Made by a program: the position numbers and the translations under genes. Below are positions 44,725 to 53,251 of a DNA stretch of 64,000 nt, one piece after another. The notes beneath the pieces are model-generated. The model was not told the origin of the DNA. It was given only the letters and a program-made list of their open reading frames with translations, and did no database searches. The stretch's first letter is position 1. Each line of letters opens with the position of its first letter. This stretch comes from Clostridium massiliamazoniense (GTDB lineage: Bacteria; Bacillota; Clostridia; Clostridiales; Clostridiaceae). The stretch spans positions 62,001-126,000 of the forward strand of contig NZ_LN879467.1 in assembly GCF_001403635.1 (NCBI RefSeq), in the 5' to 3' direction.

Positions 44725-45546
44725 TTAATAGTCTAAATTAAATAATTTATTAGAAATATCATTTATGTTTTCACCAGTTACTACTTTAATAGCCTCTTCA
44801 AAATTATTCTTTTTCAATGAGTCTAATATGGAACCTATAACTTCATATCCATAATTTCTTATTAAGTAACTTACAAATATTACACTTTGATTATAAAATA
44901 AATCAGGATTATCATTAAATATATCATTGATATCAGATAACTTAACTGTTGTTTCTAATGTTTCTGGTATATATCCATTTCTAGAAGAGATTCCGACATA
45001 TTCAGCAATCCCTTCATTAAACCATAAAGGTATAGTTTTAGGAAATAACTTATTTTCTTTTAATTTGCTATTAATTAAGAAGTGAGTATATTCATGAGAA
45101 ACTAATTCTGTAAATTTTTCATTTTTATCAAGATTACTAATATCTGATACAGCTGTACTATTTAATATTGTTATAACATTATTATGGAAATAAACATAGC
45201 CTAAGCTTTCGGAATACTGCTTATTAAATTTAGATAGTAATCTTATTTGTGGTTTACGAATATCCGTAATTTTTAACATTTTCATAGGGATAGAACATTT
45301 GTTCTCTAATATATAAATTACTTCATCTATATCAGACTTACTTTCCATACAATCATATAAAAATAAATATTCAGATACTTTAATTTCTGAAAGATCTGAA
45401 TAAAAATCACCATTAAACACCTCTATAACTTTAGAAAGGCTTAATATTGATAATTTAGTATTAAAATTACTAAAAATAAATAATAAGCAAGCTCCAAATA
45501 TAAATATTTTAAATAATGATGATTTACTTCTTTTTAAAAATTTCAT
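44725..45546 (-). CDS. membrane-anchored gluzincin metallopeptidase (peptidase MA-like)
   Basis: N-terminal membrane helix (about 11-30), then an external domain with SHEYTHFLI (HExxH, residues about 151-155) and, 23 residues on, WFNEGIAEYVG supplying the third zinc ligand Glu: the peptidase MA/thermolysin-like layout. Upstream part is specific. The frame opens two codons earlier, but AGGAG is one base from that ATG and 8 from the ATG at 45546, so I use the latter (273 aa). Extracellular protein or peptide substrate unknown. Confidence 0.85.
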   Translation of the reverse strand: MKFLKRSKSSLFKIFIFGACLLFIFSNFNTKLSILSLSKVIEVFNGDFYSDLSEIKVSEYLFLYDCMESKSDIDEVIYILENKCSIPMKMLKITDIRKPQIRLLSKFNKQYSESLGYVYFHNNVITILNSTAVSDISNLDKNEKFTELVSHEYTHFLINSKLKENKLFPKTIPLWFNEGIAEYVGISSRNGYIPETLETTVKLSDINDIFNDNPDLFYNQSVIFVSYLIRNYGYEVIGSILDSLKKNNFEEAIKVVTGENINDISNKLFNLDY

Positions 45547-45630
45547 TAACATACTCCTATTTTTTATTTTAATAGCAATAACTTCTGTTTATAATTATTA
45601 TCTAAATAAAGTAAATATATTCATTAAATA

Positions 45631-45819
45631 TTAATTTATATCATTTCCCATTACTTTTAATAACTCGGTAAATTCTTTTTTTATATTTCTTGCTATTGTT
45701 TGAGCGCTAGGACTACTTGGATTTGAATTAACTTCAAAAAAGTTTCCAGTTTGAATTATATCTAATTCGCTTAATATATAAGTAATGCTTTCATCATACT
45801 TTTTCATGTAATTACTCAT
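45631..45819 (-). CDS. small protein of unknown function, 62 aa
   Basis: Polar helical protein (MSNYMKKYDESITYILSELD...). AGGAGGTG is 6 bases before ATG 45819, which decides against the earlier in-frame GTG at 45828. It lies 85 bases upstream of the metallopeptidase on the same strand and may share its transcript. Divergent from the amidase gene at 45974. Confidence 0.6.
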   Translation of the reverse strand: MSNYMKKYDESITYILSELDIIQTGNFFEVNSNPSSPSAQTIARNIKKEFTELLKVMGNDIN

Positions 45820-45973
45820 TAAAACCACCTCCTAGAGTAATATCATAATTACTTAAATATATGATTTATGAAGGAGAAATATAAGTTAAAGATTAAATTT
45901 ACTGTATAAATTATTTGTTATAAAAGAATACTTAATAAGGAATGCTATTTATAAAAAGAAAAGAGGAGAACTT

Positions 45974-46708
45974 ATGAAGAAAAAAAAATATATTTTTCTA
46001 TACATATTTCTTTCATTAATTATTGGATTTTCTTTTGTAACAATTAATGCAAAGACTTCTACAGCTGAAGAGGTTAAAAAATTCAAAGTATGTATAGACC
46101 CTGGACATCAGAAAAAGGGAATCAATATTACAGAACCTAATGCTCCAGGAAGCTCAATAAAAAAACCAAAGGTTTCGTCTGGAACTAGAGGTGTTGCTAC
46201 AAAAAAATGGGAATATGAAGTAAACCTAGATTGTGCAAAAATATTAGAAGAATTATTAGATAAAGAAAGTTATGATGTAATTTTGACTAGAAACACCAAT
46301 GAAGTAAGTATAAGTAATATTGAAAGAGCTAACTTAGCAAATGATTGTTCATCCGACCTTGTAATTAAAATTCATTGTGATAGTATAGGAAATTCTTCTA
46401 AAACAGGGGCTTCAATATTAATACCAGCTAAGAATAATAAAAATACAGCTGCCATATATGAAGATAGTTATAGATTTGCTAGGGAACTAGAGACGGAGTT
46501 AAAAGGAAATGGTATAAAAGTAAATGGTGTTTTTGAAAGAAATGATATGACTGGGTTTAATTGGTCTAAAGTTCCAGTTGTTACTTTTGAAATGGGATTT
46601 ATGAGTAATCCTAATGAGGATTATATGCTAAATAATAATGCCTATCAAAAAAAATTGATGGAATGCGTAAAAAGAGCTATAGATTCTTATAAATTAATTG
46701 AAAATTAA
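45974..46708 (+). CDS. secreted N-acetylmuramoyl-L-alanine amidase (Amidase_3)
   Basis: Signal peptide (residues 1-27), then an Amidase_3 zinc hydrolase that cuts MurNAc from L-Ala in peptidoglycan: CIDPGHQKKG (H45), KWEYEVNLDCAKILEELL (Glu ligand), VIKIHCDS (His ligand near 137) and VVTFEMGFMSNPNEDYML (catalytic Glu). The single-domain, small form (244 aa) with an N-terminal signal is like CwlD-type cortex/wall amidases. GAGGAG 8 bases before ATG. Confidence 0.92.
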   Translation: MKKKKYIFLYIFLSLIIGFSFVTINAKTSTAEEVKKFKVCIDPGHQKKGINITEPNAPGSSIKKPKVSSGTRGVATKKWEYEVNLDCAKILEELLDKESYDVILTRNTNEVSISNIERANLANDCSSDLVIKIHCDSIGNSSKTGASILIPAKNNKNTAAIYEDSYRFARELETELKGNGIKVNGVFERNDMTGFNWSKVPVVTFEMGFMSNPNEDYMLNNNAYQKKLMECVKRAIDSYKLIEN

Positions 46709-46796
46709 ATTTAAATATTTTATATTTTTTATTCAAATAAAGATAATGTAATGGTAAAATATAGGTGGTGATTATTATAATTTAGGGGTTGGAAAT

Positions 46797-48161
46797 TTGG
46801 AAAAGAAGTTTATAAAACTAAGAAAATTTCTTTTGATTTTATTGTGTATTTTAGCTTTCTTTACAATTTTCAAAATATTTAAGGGAAAAAGTTTTTTTGA
46901 TACAATTGTGGAGTATCAAAATGATATATATTCTGAAAATTCTCCTATAGAAAGTTTAGATTATAAAAGTTATTTTGCAAAGTATGAAGAACATATACCC
47001 GTAAAATATGATGAAATAGCAAAGGTAAACTCTAATGAATACATTGTTAAAAATAAAGAAAATATATACAAATATAACACTAAAGAAGAAAAAGAAGATC
47101 ATATAACTACTTTAATAGACAAAAATAAAGATGTTTTTGAAATTATTGCTAATGATAAGTGGTTAATATGGGGAGAAAGTGAAACTTGGGAAAATGAAGA
47201 AAAAATATTTTATAAATGGGATATTTTCTTCAAAGATTTAAATAAAGAATCCACAGATATAAAAAAAATAGATAGTGGTGAATTTAACAGATTTAAATCT
47301 GAACAGAGAAATTTTAATTCATTGATTCCTGATAGTTTTTGTATAGAAAATGATAAGTTTCTTTATAGAAAAATAATTAGATCAGAACATAAAAATAATA
47401 ACATAATAAGTGATTTAGTTACTAGTGAATTAGTACTATATGATTTAAATAGCAATAAATTAAGTACTATATATGGATTAGGGGATGTAAGTATTGAATT
47501 AATTAGCAACCCTAAAATTAGTGATAATATTATTGCATTCGAAAAAAGAACTTTACCAGATGGAAAAGGGATTTTTAAAAGAACAGAAATCTATACTTAT
47601 AATATATTAAATGGTGAAGTTAAAAAAATAATAGAAAGTAAAAATGTGATTTCTTTTGATTTAAATAAAAAAAATCTTATAGTTCTTTCTGGAAACTCAG
47701 ATTTAAGCATATATATATGCAATCTTAAAGATAATAAAAAAATTAATCTCCTTTATAAAGGAAGCAAAGCTGAAAAATATATATGTGATAAAAATGAACT
47801 TTCTGAAATTTATTCTATTGAGTTTGTAGATGATAATAATATAATTATTAATTATAGACCTATAGAAAATAAATTAGGAATTTTAGTGTATAACTTAAGC
47901 AACAAAAGATTTTATAGTTTAGAAGAAGATATTAATGATTATATAGAGGATAATAAATATGATAATCCTTTAATTAATGTAAATGTATTTCAAGATGAAA
48001 TTAGAATTCAAATAGGTAATTATATAAAAAAAATTACTGAAAATAAAAATGAAAATATTGTAACATTTCTACCTGTAAATAATGAAGAAATTAATCCAAC
48101 TATGGATAATTTGGATAATAATATTATTTATTATAAGTATTTAATTTATAAATTAAAATAA
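46797..48161 (+). CDS. membrane-anchored, beta-propeller-like protein of unknown function
   Basis: N-terminal membrane helix (about 8-27) and a 420-residue external part rich in short beta-type repeats (NDKWLIWGESETW, NIIAFEKRTLPDGKG, ISFDLNKKNLIVLSG), suggestive of a TolB/WD-like propeller. No catalytic motif seen. Starts at TTG with AGGGG 10 bases upstream. Follows the amidase by 88 bases on the same strand. Similar layout to the protein at 56827. Confidence 0.65.
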   Translation: MEKKFIKLRKFLLILLCILAFFTIFKIFKGKSFFDTIVEYQNDIYSENSPIESLDYKSYFAKYEEHIPVKYDEIAKVNSNEYIVKNKENIYKYNTKEEKEDHITTLIDKNKDVFEIIANDKWLIWGESETWENEEKIFYKWDIFFKDLNKESTDIKKIDSGEFNRFKSEQRNFNSLIPDSFCIENDKFLYRKIIRSEHKNNNIISDLVTSELVLYDLNSNKLSTIYGLGDVSIELISNPKISDNIIAFEKRTLPDGKGIFKRTEIYTYNILNGEVKKIIESKNVISFDLNKKNLIVLSGNSDLSIYICNLKDNKKINLLYKGSKAEKYICDKNELSEIYSIEFVDDNNIIINYRPIENKLGILVYNLSNKRFYSLEEDINDYIEDNKYDNPLINVNVFQDEIRIQIGNYIKKITENKNENIVTFLPVNNEEINPTMDNLDNNIIYYKYLIYKLK

Positions 48162-48262
48162 TTTATAATAAAATTACCTTTTTTTTACATTTTTGAAGGT
48201 TTTTTTATTCTTTTGTAGAATATATAATTAAGAACTTTTAGAATAGAAAGAGGGGAATTTTT

Positions 48263-48745
48263 ATGGAAATGGATATACAAGAAATAACTTTATATAAAAA
48301 TCTTAAAAGAAGATTAAAAGAAAATGAATCGTTTAATAGATTTGAAATGGAACCAGTTGAGGAAAGTAAGGAATTAGCCTTAATAGAAGAGGAAAGAGAA
48401 GGAGTAATAGAAATTGATATAAGTGATGTTAGTTGCGAAATTGATGATTCATATTCTAATATAATAGATATTGAGTGCCATAATTATAATGAAGAGGAGT
48501 ATGAACAAACCATATTAGAGTTAAAAAATGAAATATTACTCCTTAAAAATGAACTCAACGAATCTAATGGTGAGATAAATAGATTAAAATCCATATTAAC
48601 AAGAGAGCAACAACTACATTTTAATGATGAAACTGAAATTAATAAACTAACAGCAACAGAAAAGTTACTATTAAATAAAAGAGAGGAATTATATAGAAGA
48701 AGTAATTTAAGGAAAAAAAATTGGTTTAAGCAAGTTTTAGGATAA
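48263..48745 (+). CDS. acidic coiled-coil protein with basic aromatic tail
   Basis: 160 residues: acidic N-terminal half (EEEREGVIEIDISDVSCEID), coiled coil at about 88-120 (TILELKNEILLLKNELNESN) and a basic end LRKKNWFKQVLG. The coil and tail resemble the DUF536-like protein at 16867 without its HTH. Lies 570 bases upstream of the ParA operon on the same strand but has its own terminator. GAGGGG 8 bases before ATG. Function unknown. Confidence 0.65.
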   Translation: MEMDIQEITLYKNLKRRLKENESFNRFEMEPVEESKELALIEEEREGVIEIDISDVSCEIDDSYSNIIDIECHNYNEEEYEQTILELKNEILLLKNELNESNGEINRLKSILTREQQLHFNDETEINKLTATEKLLLNKREELYRRSNLRKKNWFKQVLG

Positions 48746-48810
48746 TATAAAAGAGCTATATTATAGAGCTATGGTTTACTTAGCTTTATAATGCAGCTCT
48801 TTTATTATTT
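48745..48810. terminator. bidirectional terminator hairpin
   Basis: AATATAAAAGAGCT ... AGCTCTTTTATT long imperfect stem, T-run on plus and A-run on minus; lies between the coiled-coil gene and the small minus-strand ORF. Confidence 0.75.
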
Positions 48811-48812
48811 TA

Positions 48813-48923
48813 TTAATTTAAGACTAATTTAACAAAAAATAAGTATATTATAGAAAGTATTGCTAATATAGACAAGACACTAACAGATGCACTTAAAATT
48901 TGTTTTTTATTATCTTTTTTCAT
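48813..48923 (-). CDS. 36-aa single-pass membrane peptide
   Basis: ATG with AAAAGGAA 5 bases upstream; MKKDNKKQILSASVSVLSIL then AILSIIYLFFVKLVLN: basic start and one hydrophobic helix. Ends against the bidirectional terminator. No family recognised. Confidence 0.55.
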   Translation of the reverse strand: MKKDNKKQILSASVSVLSILAILSIIYLFFVKLVLN

Positions 48924-49313
48924 AAGTTCCTTTTCCTTTTTATTATTTATAACAATTATTATTACAAGACATAATTAATTTATTCTAATATTAAATCAAT
49001 TTCAATAGATTTAAAGGAAACTTAATATTATGTTCACTTAATTAAAAAACTATATATATTTAAGTTAATTATTCTCAAACTAATAAGAAAAATATAGTAT
49101 AAATTAGAAAGAATATACTTAAAATGTTAATACTATCTAATATTATTTCATTAATTATCTGGTAAAAGTATAAAATAAGTAAAAATTTATTTGAATTCGG
49201 TTAAAATTTAGTATAAAATAAGGTTAAGATACAGTTTAAAATTATGATAAATTTGTTTAAATATAGATTAATAATTCAATAATAAATAGATTAGAGGAGG
49301 ATTAACTTAGTTT
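48924..49313. other. 390-base AT-rich intergenic region upstream of ParA operon
   Basis: No ORF with a ribosome site. Contains the ribosome site of the next operon (GAGGAGG, 49293-49299) and presumably its promoter and any partition (parS-like) site; I found no clear tandem or inverted repeat of parS type. Confidence 0.4.
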
Positions 49314-49595
49314 ATGGAAAAGAAAGATTTGCGACTTTATTACAAAAATCAATTAGAACTTGGTTATGCTTTAAGAGATTTTATAGATGCATATTTTCAA
49401 AATAAGGTTTTGGATAAAGAATTAGAAGATAAAATTAATGATGTTATAGAAGCTAATAAAGATAAATTTTATAAGGGTAACGACATAGCTCAAAAACCTA
49501 AGCAAATACTAGGAAAAACGAGATTAAATGTTCTTTATGGAATTTTAAGCAAAAAAGGGGGAGAGCTTAATGAAGAAGATAGCAATATTAAATAA
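49314..49595 (+). CDS. small helical protein heading ParA operon
   Basis: 93 residues, helical (LRLYYKNQLELGYALRDFID..., KPKQILGKTRLNVLYGIL). No DNA-binding motif that I can name. GAGGAGG lies 14 bases before the ATG, which is long, but no better start exists. Its end overlaps the ParA start by 26 bases, so it is translationally coupled to the partition ATPase and probably functions with it. Confidence 0.7.
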   Translation: MEKKDLRLYYKNQLELGYALRDFIDAYFQNKVLDKELEDKINDVIEANKDKFYKGNDIAQKPKQILGKTRLNVLYGILSKKGGELNEEDSNIK

Positions 49596-50325
49596 CAAAG
49601 GCGGTGTTGGGAAAAGTACAGTTGCTGTTCAACTTTCCCATGGACTATCAAAGTTAGGGTTTAAAGTTATTTTATTAGATTTAGATGGTCAAAATGATTC
49701 AAGTCTATTTTTAGGAATAAGTGAAGATAAGTATAAAAAAACTTTCTTTGATTTAATGGATAAAAGATCTGAAGTATCTGTAAGAGATTGTATAATTGAA
49801 GCAAGAGAAAACTTAGATTTACTTCCTAATTCACATATAGAAGAAATAAATGCAGAATTTTATAGAGAATCTAGAATTGATTTAATTTTAAATGAAAAAC
49901 TTAAAGATTTAGAAGAGATGGATTATGATTTTATTATAATAGACTGCGGACCTCAAAGAACAAAGGTAAATGATGCTGTACTTTGTTATGTTGATAATAT
50001 AATAATGCCAGTTCAAGTTGAAGCTGCTGCTGTAAGAGCTTGTGGTAGCATTTATGAGTATTTAGCTGATTTAAGATTATCACCAGATAAAATATCATTA
50101 ATAATCCCAAATATGTTTGATCAAAGAACAAAAGATGCAAAGGAAAATTTAAATTTTCTTTATGAATTCTTTAGTGATATGGACGATATAGTTACTAATC
50201 CTATTAATAGAAGAATAAAAATTACAGAGGCTGGAAAAATGGGTAAAACTGTTTTTGAATATGATGAAGAAGCTGCCTCACAATTTTTTGATGTTCTTGA
50301 AAGGCTGGTGAAGAAAATTGGCTAA
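49570..50325 (+). CDS. parA: ParA-family partition ATPase
   Basis: Deviant Walker A KGGVGKST (10-17), switch LLDLDGQND (A' box, about 34-42) and Walker B IIIDCGPQ (about 119-126), 251 residues: a stand-alone class Ib-type ParA/MinD-fold ATPase without an N-terminal HTH. AAAGGGGGA precedes the ATG. Operon with an upstream 93-residue protein and a downstream RHH protein, as in plasmid or integrative-element partition loci. Typical chromosomal soj-spo0J neighbours are absent. Confidence 0.9.
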   Translation: MKKIAILNNKGGVGKSTVAVQLSHGLSKLGFKVILLDLDGQNDSSLFLGISEDKYKKTFFDLMDKRSEVSVRDCIIEARENLDLLPNSHIEEINAEFYRESRIDLILNEKLKDLEEMDYDFIIIDCGPQRTKVNDAVLCYVDNIIMPVQVEAAAVRACGSIYEYLADLRLSPDKISLIIPNMFDQRTKDAKENLNFLYEFFSDMDDIVTNPINRRIKITEAGKMGKTVFEYDEEAASQFFDVLERLVKKIG

Positions 50326-50839
50326 AAAGAAGGAAAATTCCTTAAATCATAATTTTGAAGCGTTAAAAGCTCAGATGCAAGCTAAACGTAAGTTAGCAGA
50401 AAATAGATTTGAAACTAGCAAAAGTGAAGATACAGATGAAAAAAAAGAAGAGTTTAAAACAAATATTACAGAATTACCTTCTATAGTAGAAGAGAATAGA
50501 GATAATTTTAATGAGAAGTTTGAAGAAGAATATGTAACACTTAATATAGTTGATGAGGATAATAATATTCAGCATGATAGAAATGAAAAGGAATCAAATA
50601 AAGAACAGCAAGTTGAATATGTAGCTAAAAAAACAGGTGTTGTTTCTGATATAAACATTAATAAAATAGTTATAAAAAAGGTAGAAAAACCTGAAATGCC
50701 TAAGAGAATAACTTACTATTTAAGACCAGAGACTATAAAGAAAATAGATAAATTTTCTAAAGCCTCTGGGATGGGAAAATCAGAATTTGTACAAAAAATA
50801 TTAGATGAAGTACTTAATAATTTAGAAATTGAAAAGTAA
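50318..50839 (+). CDS. ribbon-helix-helix DNA-binding partner of ParA
   Basis: Overlaps parA by 8 bases and starts at TTG. A disordered, charged N-terminal 120 residues precede a C-terminal RHH domain: RITYYLRPETIKKIDKFSKA, then GMGKSEFVQKILDEVL. Small RHH proteins next to ParA (ParG, omega) bind centromere-like repeats and stimulate the ATPase through the flexible N-terminus; that is the likely role. Followed by a terminator. Confidence 0.82.
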   Translation: MAKKKENSLNHNFEALKAQMQAKRKLAENRFETSKSEDTDEKKEEFKTNITELPSIVEENRDNFNEKFEEEYVTLNIVDEDNNIQHDRNEKESNKEQQVEYVAKKTGVVSDININKIVIKKVEKPEMPKRITYYLRPETIKKIDKFSKASGMGKSEFVQKILDEVLNNLEIEK

Positions 50840-50854
50840 TTATTTAATTACCTG

Positions 50855-50888
50855 TAAGGGGTTGTTCGCACCAATCCCTTATTTTTTT
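50855..50888 (+). terminator. terminator of ParA operon
   Basis: TAAGGGGTTG-TTCGCA-CCAATCCCTTA followed by seven T; overlaps the end of the convergent gene. Confidence 0.93.
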
Positions 50889-51220
50889 GTTACTATTAAT
50901 TGGATTTCTTCTATAATATTATTAGGTACTTTTATAATATATTTTCCTGAAGTCCGTAATTTATACTTGTTTATAATATGAAATTTTAATTTATAATCAA
51001 TTAATTCTCCTTTAGCTATATTAATAAAGAAATTATCATCTTTTTCATGATTTAAAAGGTCTATGGTTCCGTAGATATAAGATATATTATTATCTCTATG
51101 AACATTCATTTCTAAGTCATAATCATTTATTATTTCTTCATAATCAATATATAAATTACTCATATTAAAGTTATTATATATTTCTTTAAATGAAATATTA
51201 GTATTTATAAAATTATTCAA
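50879..51220 (-). CDS. uncharacterised protein, 113 aa
   Basis: Soluble protein with beta-rich C-terminal half (LRTSGKYIIKVPNNIIEEIQ). Starts at TTG, 7 bases after a strong TAGGAGG site. Convergent to the ParA operon, whose terminator it overlaps. No family recognised. Confidence 0.65.
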   Translation of the reverse strand: MNNFINTNISFKEIYNNFNMSNLYIDYEEIINDYDLEMNVHRDNNISYIYGTIDLLNHEKDDNFFINIAKGELIDYKLKFHIINKYKLRTSGKYIIKVPNNIIEEIQLIVTKK

Positions 51221-51294
51221 GTTTTCCTCCTAAAATTAATTGCTACATTAAAATATATTCATAACTTATAAAAAAAATAATTCTTTACAATAAT

Positions 51295-51328
51295 TAGGGA
51301 TATATCTATAACTTTGATATATCCCCTT
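51295..51328. repeat. GATGTATC-family hairpin without T-run
   Basis: AGGGATATATC-TATAACTTT-GATATATCCCCTT; same loop and stem pattern as the terminators at 2807, 18711 and 38664, but only weakly U-rich flanks, so it may be a degenerate terminator. Confidence 0.55.
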
Positions 51329-51416
51329 GAGTAATATATGCCCCAAATAATACTTAAGAAATAGTTATTTCTATGAATTTAATATAGTCTGTGGCTTATT
51401 TAATATCTTTTAAAAT

Positions 51417-51740
51417 TTAAGAAATGTTAGATTTTTTTAAATAATAATATATTAATATAGATGCTATTATAGAAATTAAAAATAGTGTTAATAATAAAAA
51501 TACTGAAAATATTATCCCTTTATCCCCATAATGGTTTATATAAATCGGACACGACATGGATACTATTCCTATAAATAAGTAGTATAAAGCAAAAATATCC
51601 GCCATTAATTTTTTGTTTTTGATTTTGCATATATTACTTTCATCTAAAGTACATATTAGGTTTAATTGTTTCTTTATTCCTATTTGATATGAAACAATTA
51701 TAAACACTAAGGCTATTGCTCCAAATATTATATAATGCAT
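51417..51740 (-). CDS. DUF3784-like three-helix membrane protein
   Basis: 107 residues: helices at about 3-20, 48-65 and 75-98. The pattern of an N-terminal helix, a short soluble loop with NLICTLDESN and KKLMADIFALYYLFIGIV fits DUF3784-type small membrane proteins of Firmicutes. Function unknown. AAGGATGTG upstream of ATG. Single gene downstream (on the minus strand) of the recombinase and copy F. Confidence 0.65.
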   Translation of the reverse strand: MHYIIFGAIALVFIIVSYQIGIKKQLNLICTLDESNICKIKNKKLMADIFALYYLFIGIVSMSCPIYINHYGDKGIIFSVFLLLTLFLISIIASILIYYYLKKSNIS

Positions 51741-51847
51741 AACAACACATCCTTTAATAACCTTATACTATATAATATTATAAAACTCTAATTATGTACT
51801 ATAAAATTAAATAATTATCTTCTTTAATTTTATAAATTTTTAAAACT

Positions 51848-51951
51848 CTTAAATTATCTAGAAACGTGAGACTGATAATAGCCTCACGCTTCTAGAGAAC
51901 GCCCATTAAGCATTCAGATGAAATCAAAATTCTCACCTGAATTAAGTTCTA
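51848..51951 (-). repeat. dispersed structured repeat, copy F
   Basis: Minus strand: AGAACTTAATTCAGGTGAG, hairpin partner TTTCATCTGAAT, GCTTAATGGGCGTTCTCTAGA, a strong arm GCGTGAGGC / GTCTCACGT, and TTTCTAGATAA. Begins 15 bases after the recombinase stop codon, on the same strand. The variable arm differs fully from other copies. Confidence 0.75.
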
Positions 51952-51966
51952 CGTTTGTGTAGTCAT

Positions 51967-52959
51967 TTAAAAATTTAAAGGATTTAACTCCACAGCTTTT
52001 TCTAATTCTTTATTATTAACATGAGTATATACTTGAGTTGTAGAAATTGATTTATGACCTAAGGTAGTTTGAATAGTTCTTATATCTACTCCAGCCTTAA
52101 GCATTAATGTGGCAGAAGTGTGTCTAAGCTTATGAGTAGTGTAGTGTTTATTGAATTTTGAATTTTCTAAAGCGTTACTTACTAATTGTTCTACAGTCCT
52201 TTTACTTATTCTCTGTTTCCTTTCACTTAAGAATAAAGCATCCTCATGTCCTGGTTTAACTATTAAATCATCTCTAAATCTAATTTCTTTATACTTTAAT
52301 AAAGCTTCCATTACAGCTTTATTAAAGTAAACAATTCTTTCTTTATTTCCTTTCCCTATTACAGTTATAGTATTATTATTTAAATTAGATATATTAAGAG
52401 AACATAATTCAGAGAGCCTCATTCCTGTATTAAGAAAAATAGTTAATATACACCAATCTCTGATCCAATTCCTACTATTAACAGAATTAAGTAAAGTTCT
52501 ACATTCTTCTTCTGTTAAATAAACAGGTAGTCTTTCTTCTAATTTTGGATTTTCTAAATCTTGTCCTATATCTACAGCTATTGTTTTAGCTATTTTATAT
52601 GAATATGTCAAAAAACCTTTTATACTTGCTATTTTTCTAGATCTTGTTTTAGCATTGCAGCCTCTTTCCTCCTGTAAAAAATTCAAGAATTCAAAAATAT
52701 CCTCAAGTTCTATTTGTGATATAAATTCTTTTTTTAAATCTGAAATTTTAACAGTTAATATATTAACTTCTTCATCTTCATTATCATATTCATAATCATC
52801 ATAATAAACTCTTAAAAATTTTAATAATAAAGATAAATCAGATTCGTAAGCTCTAACTGTGCTTTCAGAGGCCCCTTTAATTGCTTTTAAATAAGAAAGA
52901 TAACTATTTAAAAATTTAGGTATATTATTATTCTCTTTAACTTTCTTTTTCTTTATCAT
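51967..52959 (-). CDS. tyrosine recombinase/integrase (XerC/D-like)
   Basis: 330 residues. N-terminal SAM-like core-binding domain (about 14-125) and catalytic domain with R181 (NTGMRLSELCSL), K204 (GKGNKER), H276-x-x-R279 (THKLRHTSATLML), H302 (LGHKSISTTQ) and nucleophile Y311 (VYTHVNN): all six catalytic positions are intact. Such enzymes resolve chromosome dimers or move integrative elements and cassettes. It is enclosed by direct copies G (upstream) and F (downstream) of the dispersed repeat, and lies near a ParA operon; a dedicated function in a mobile segment is more likely than being the housekeeping XerC. Confidence 0.93.
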   Translation of the reverse strand: MIKKKKVKENNNIPKFLNSYLSYLKAIKGASESTVRAYESDLSLLLKFLRVYYDDYEYDNEDEEVNILTVKISDLKKEFISQIELEDIFEFLNFLQEERGCNAKTRSRKIASIKGFLTYSYKIAKTIAVDIGQDLENPKLEERLPVYLTEEECRTLLNSVNSRNWIRDWCILTIFLNTGMRLSELCSLNISNLNNNTITVIGKGNKERIVYFNKAVMEALLKYKEIRFRDDLIVKPGHEDALFLSERKQRISKRTVEQLVSNALENSKFNKHYTTHKLRHTSATLMLKAGVDIRTIQTTLGHKSISTTQVYTHVNNKELEKAVELNPLNF

Positions 52960-52980
52960 AATATCTCCAATTTATTTATA

Positions 52981-53104
52981 TTTTATCTGATGACTAGTGT
53001 TGTAATATTCCAATCTATAAACTAGAGACAAATAGACACAGGCATCTAGATAACTTTCACTAAATTTCAGATAGAGTTAAAAATCTATCTGAATTAAGTC
53101 TTAT
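52981..53104 (-). repeat. dispersed structured repeat, copy G
   Basis: Minus strand: AAGACTTAATTCAGATAGA, hairpin partner TCTATCTGAAAT, AGTGAAAGTTATCTAGATGC, TTGTCTCTAGTTTATAG, ATTACAACACTAGTCATCAG and ATAAA. The GATAGA / TCTATC arms replace the GGTGGA / TCCATC arms of copy E, a compensatory change. Confidence 0.8.
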
Positions 53105-53251
53105 TTTATATATTCTTATTATAACAAAATATAAAATAATTACCTTAAATTAAAGAAAATTTTATCTAACTTTAAATTTTTTTCATAATTAGAAAATACA
53201 AGAAAAACAGAAGTGTTTCTATAGAATACTTCTGTTTAATAAATTAATTAT

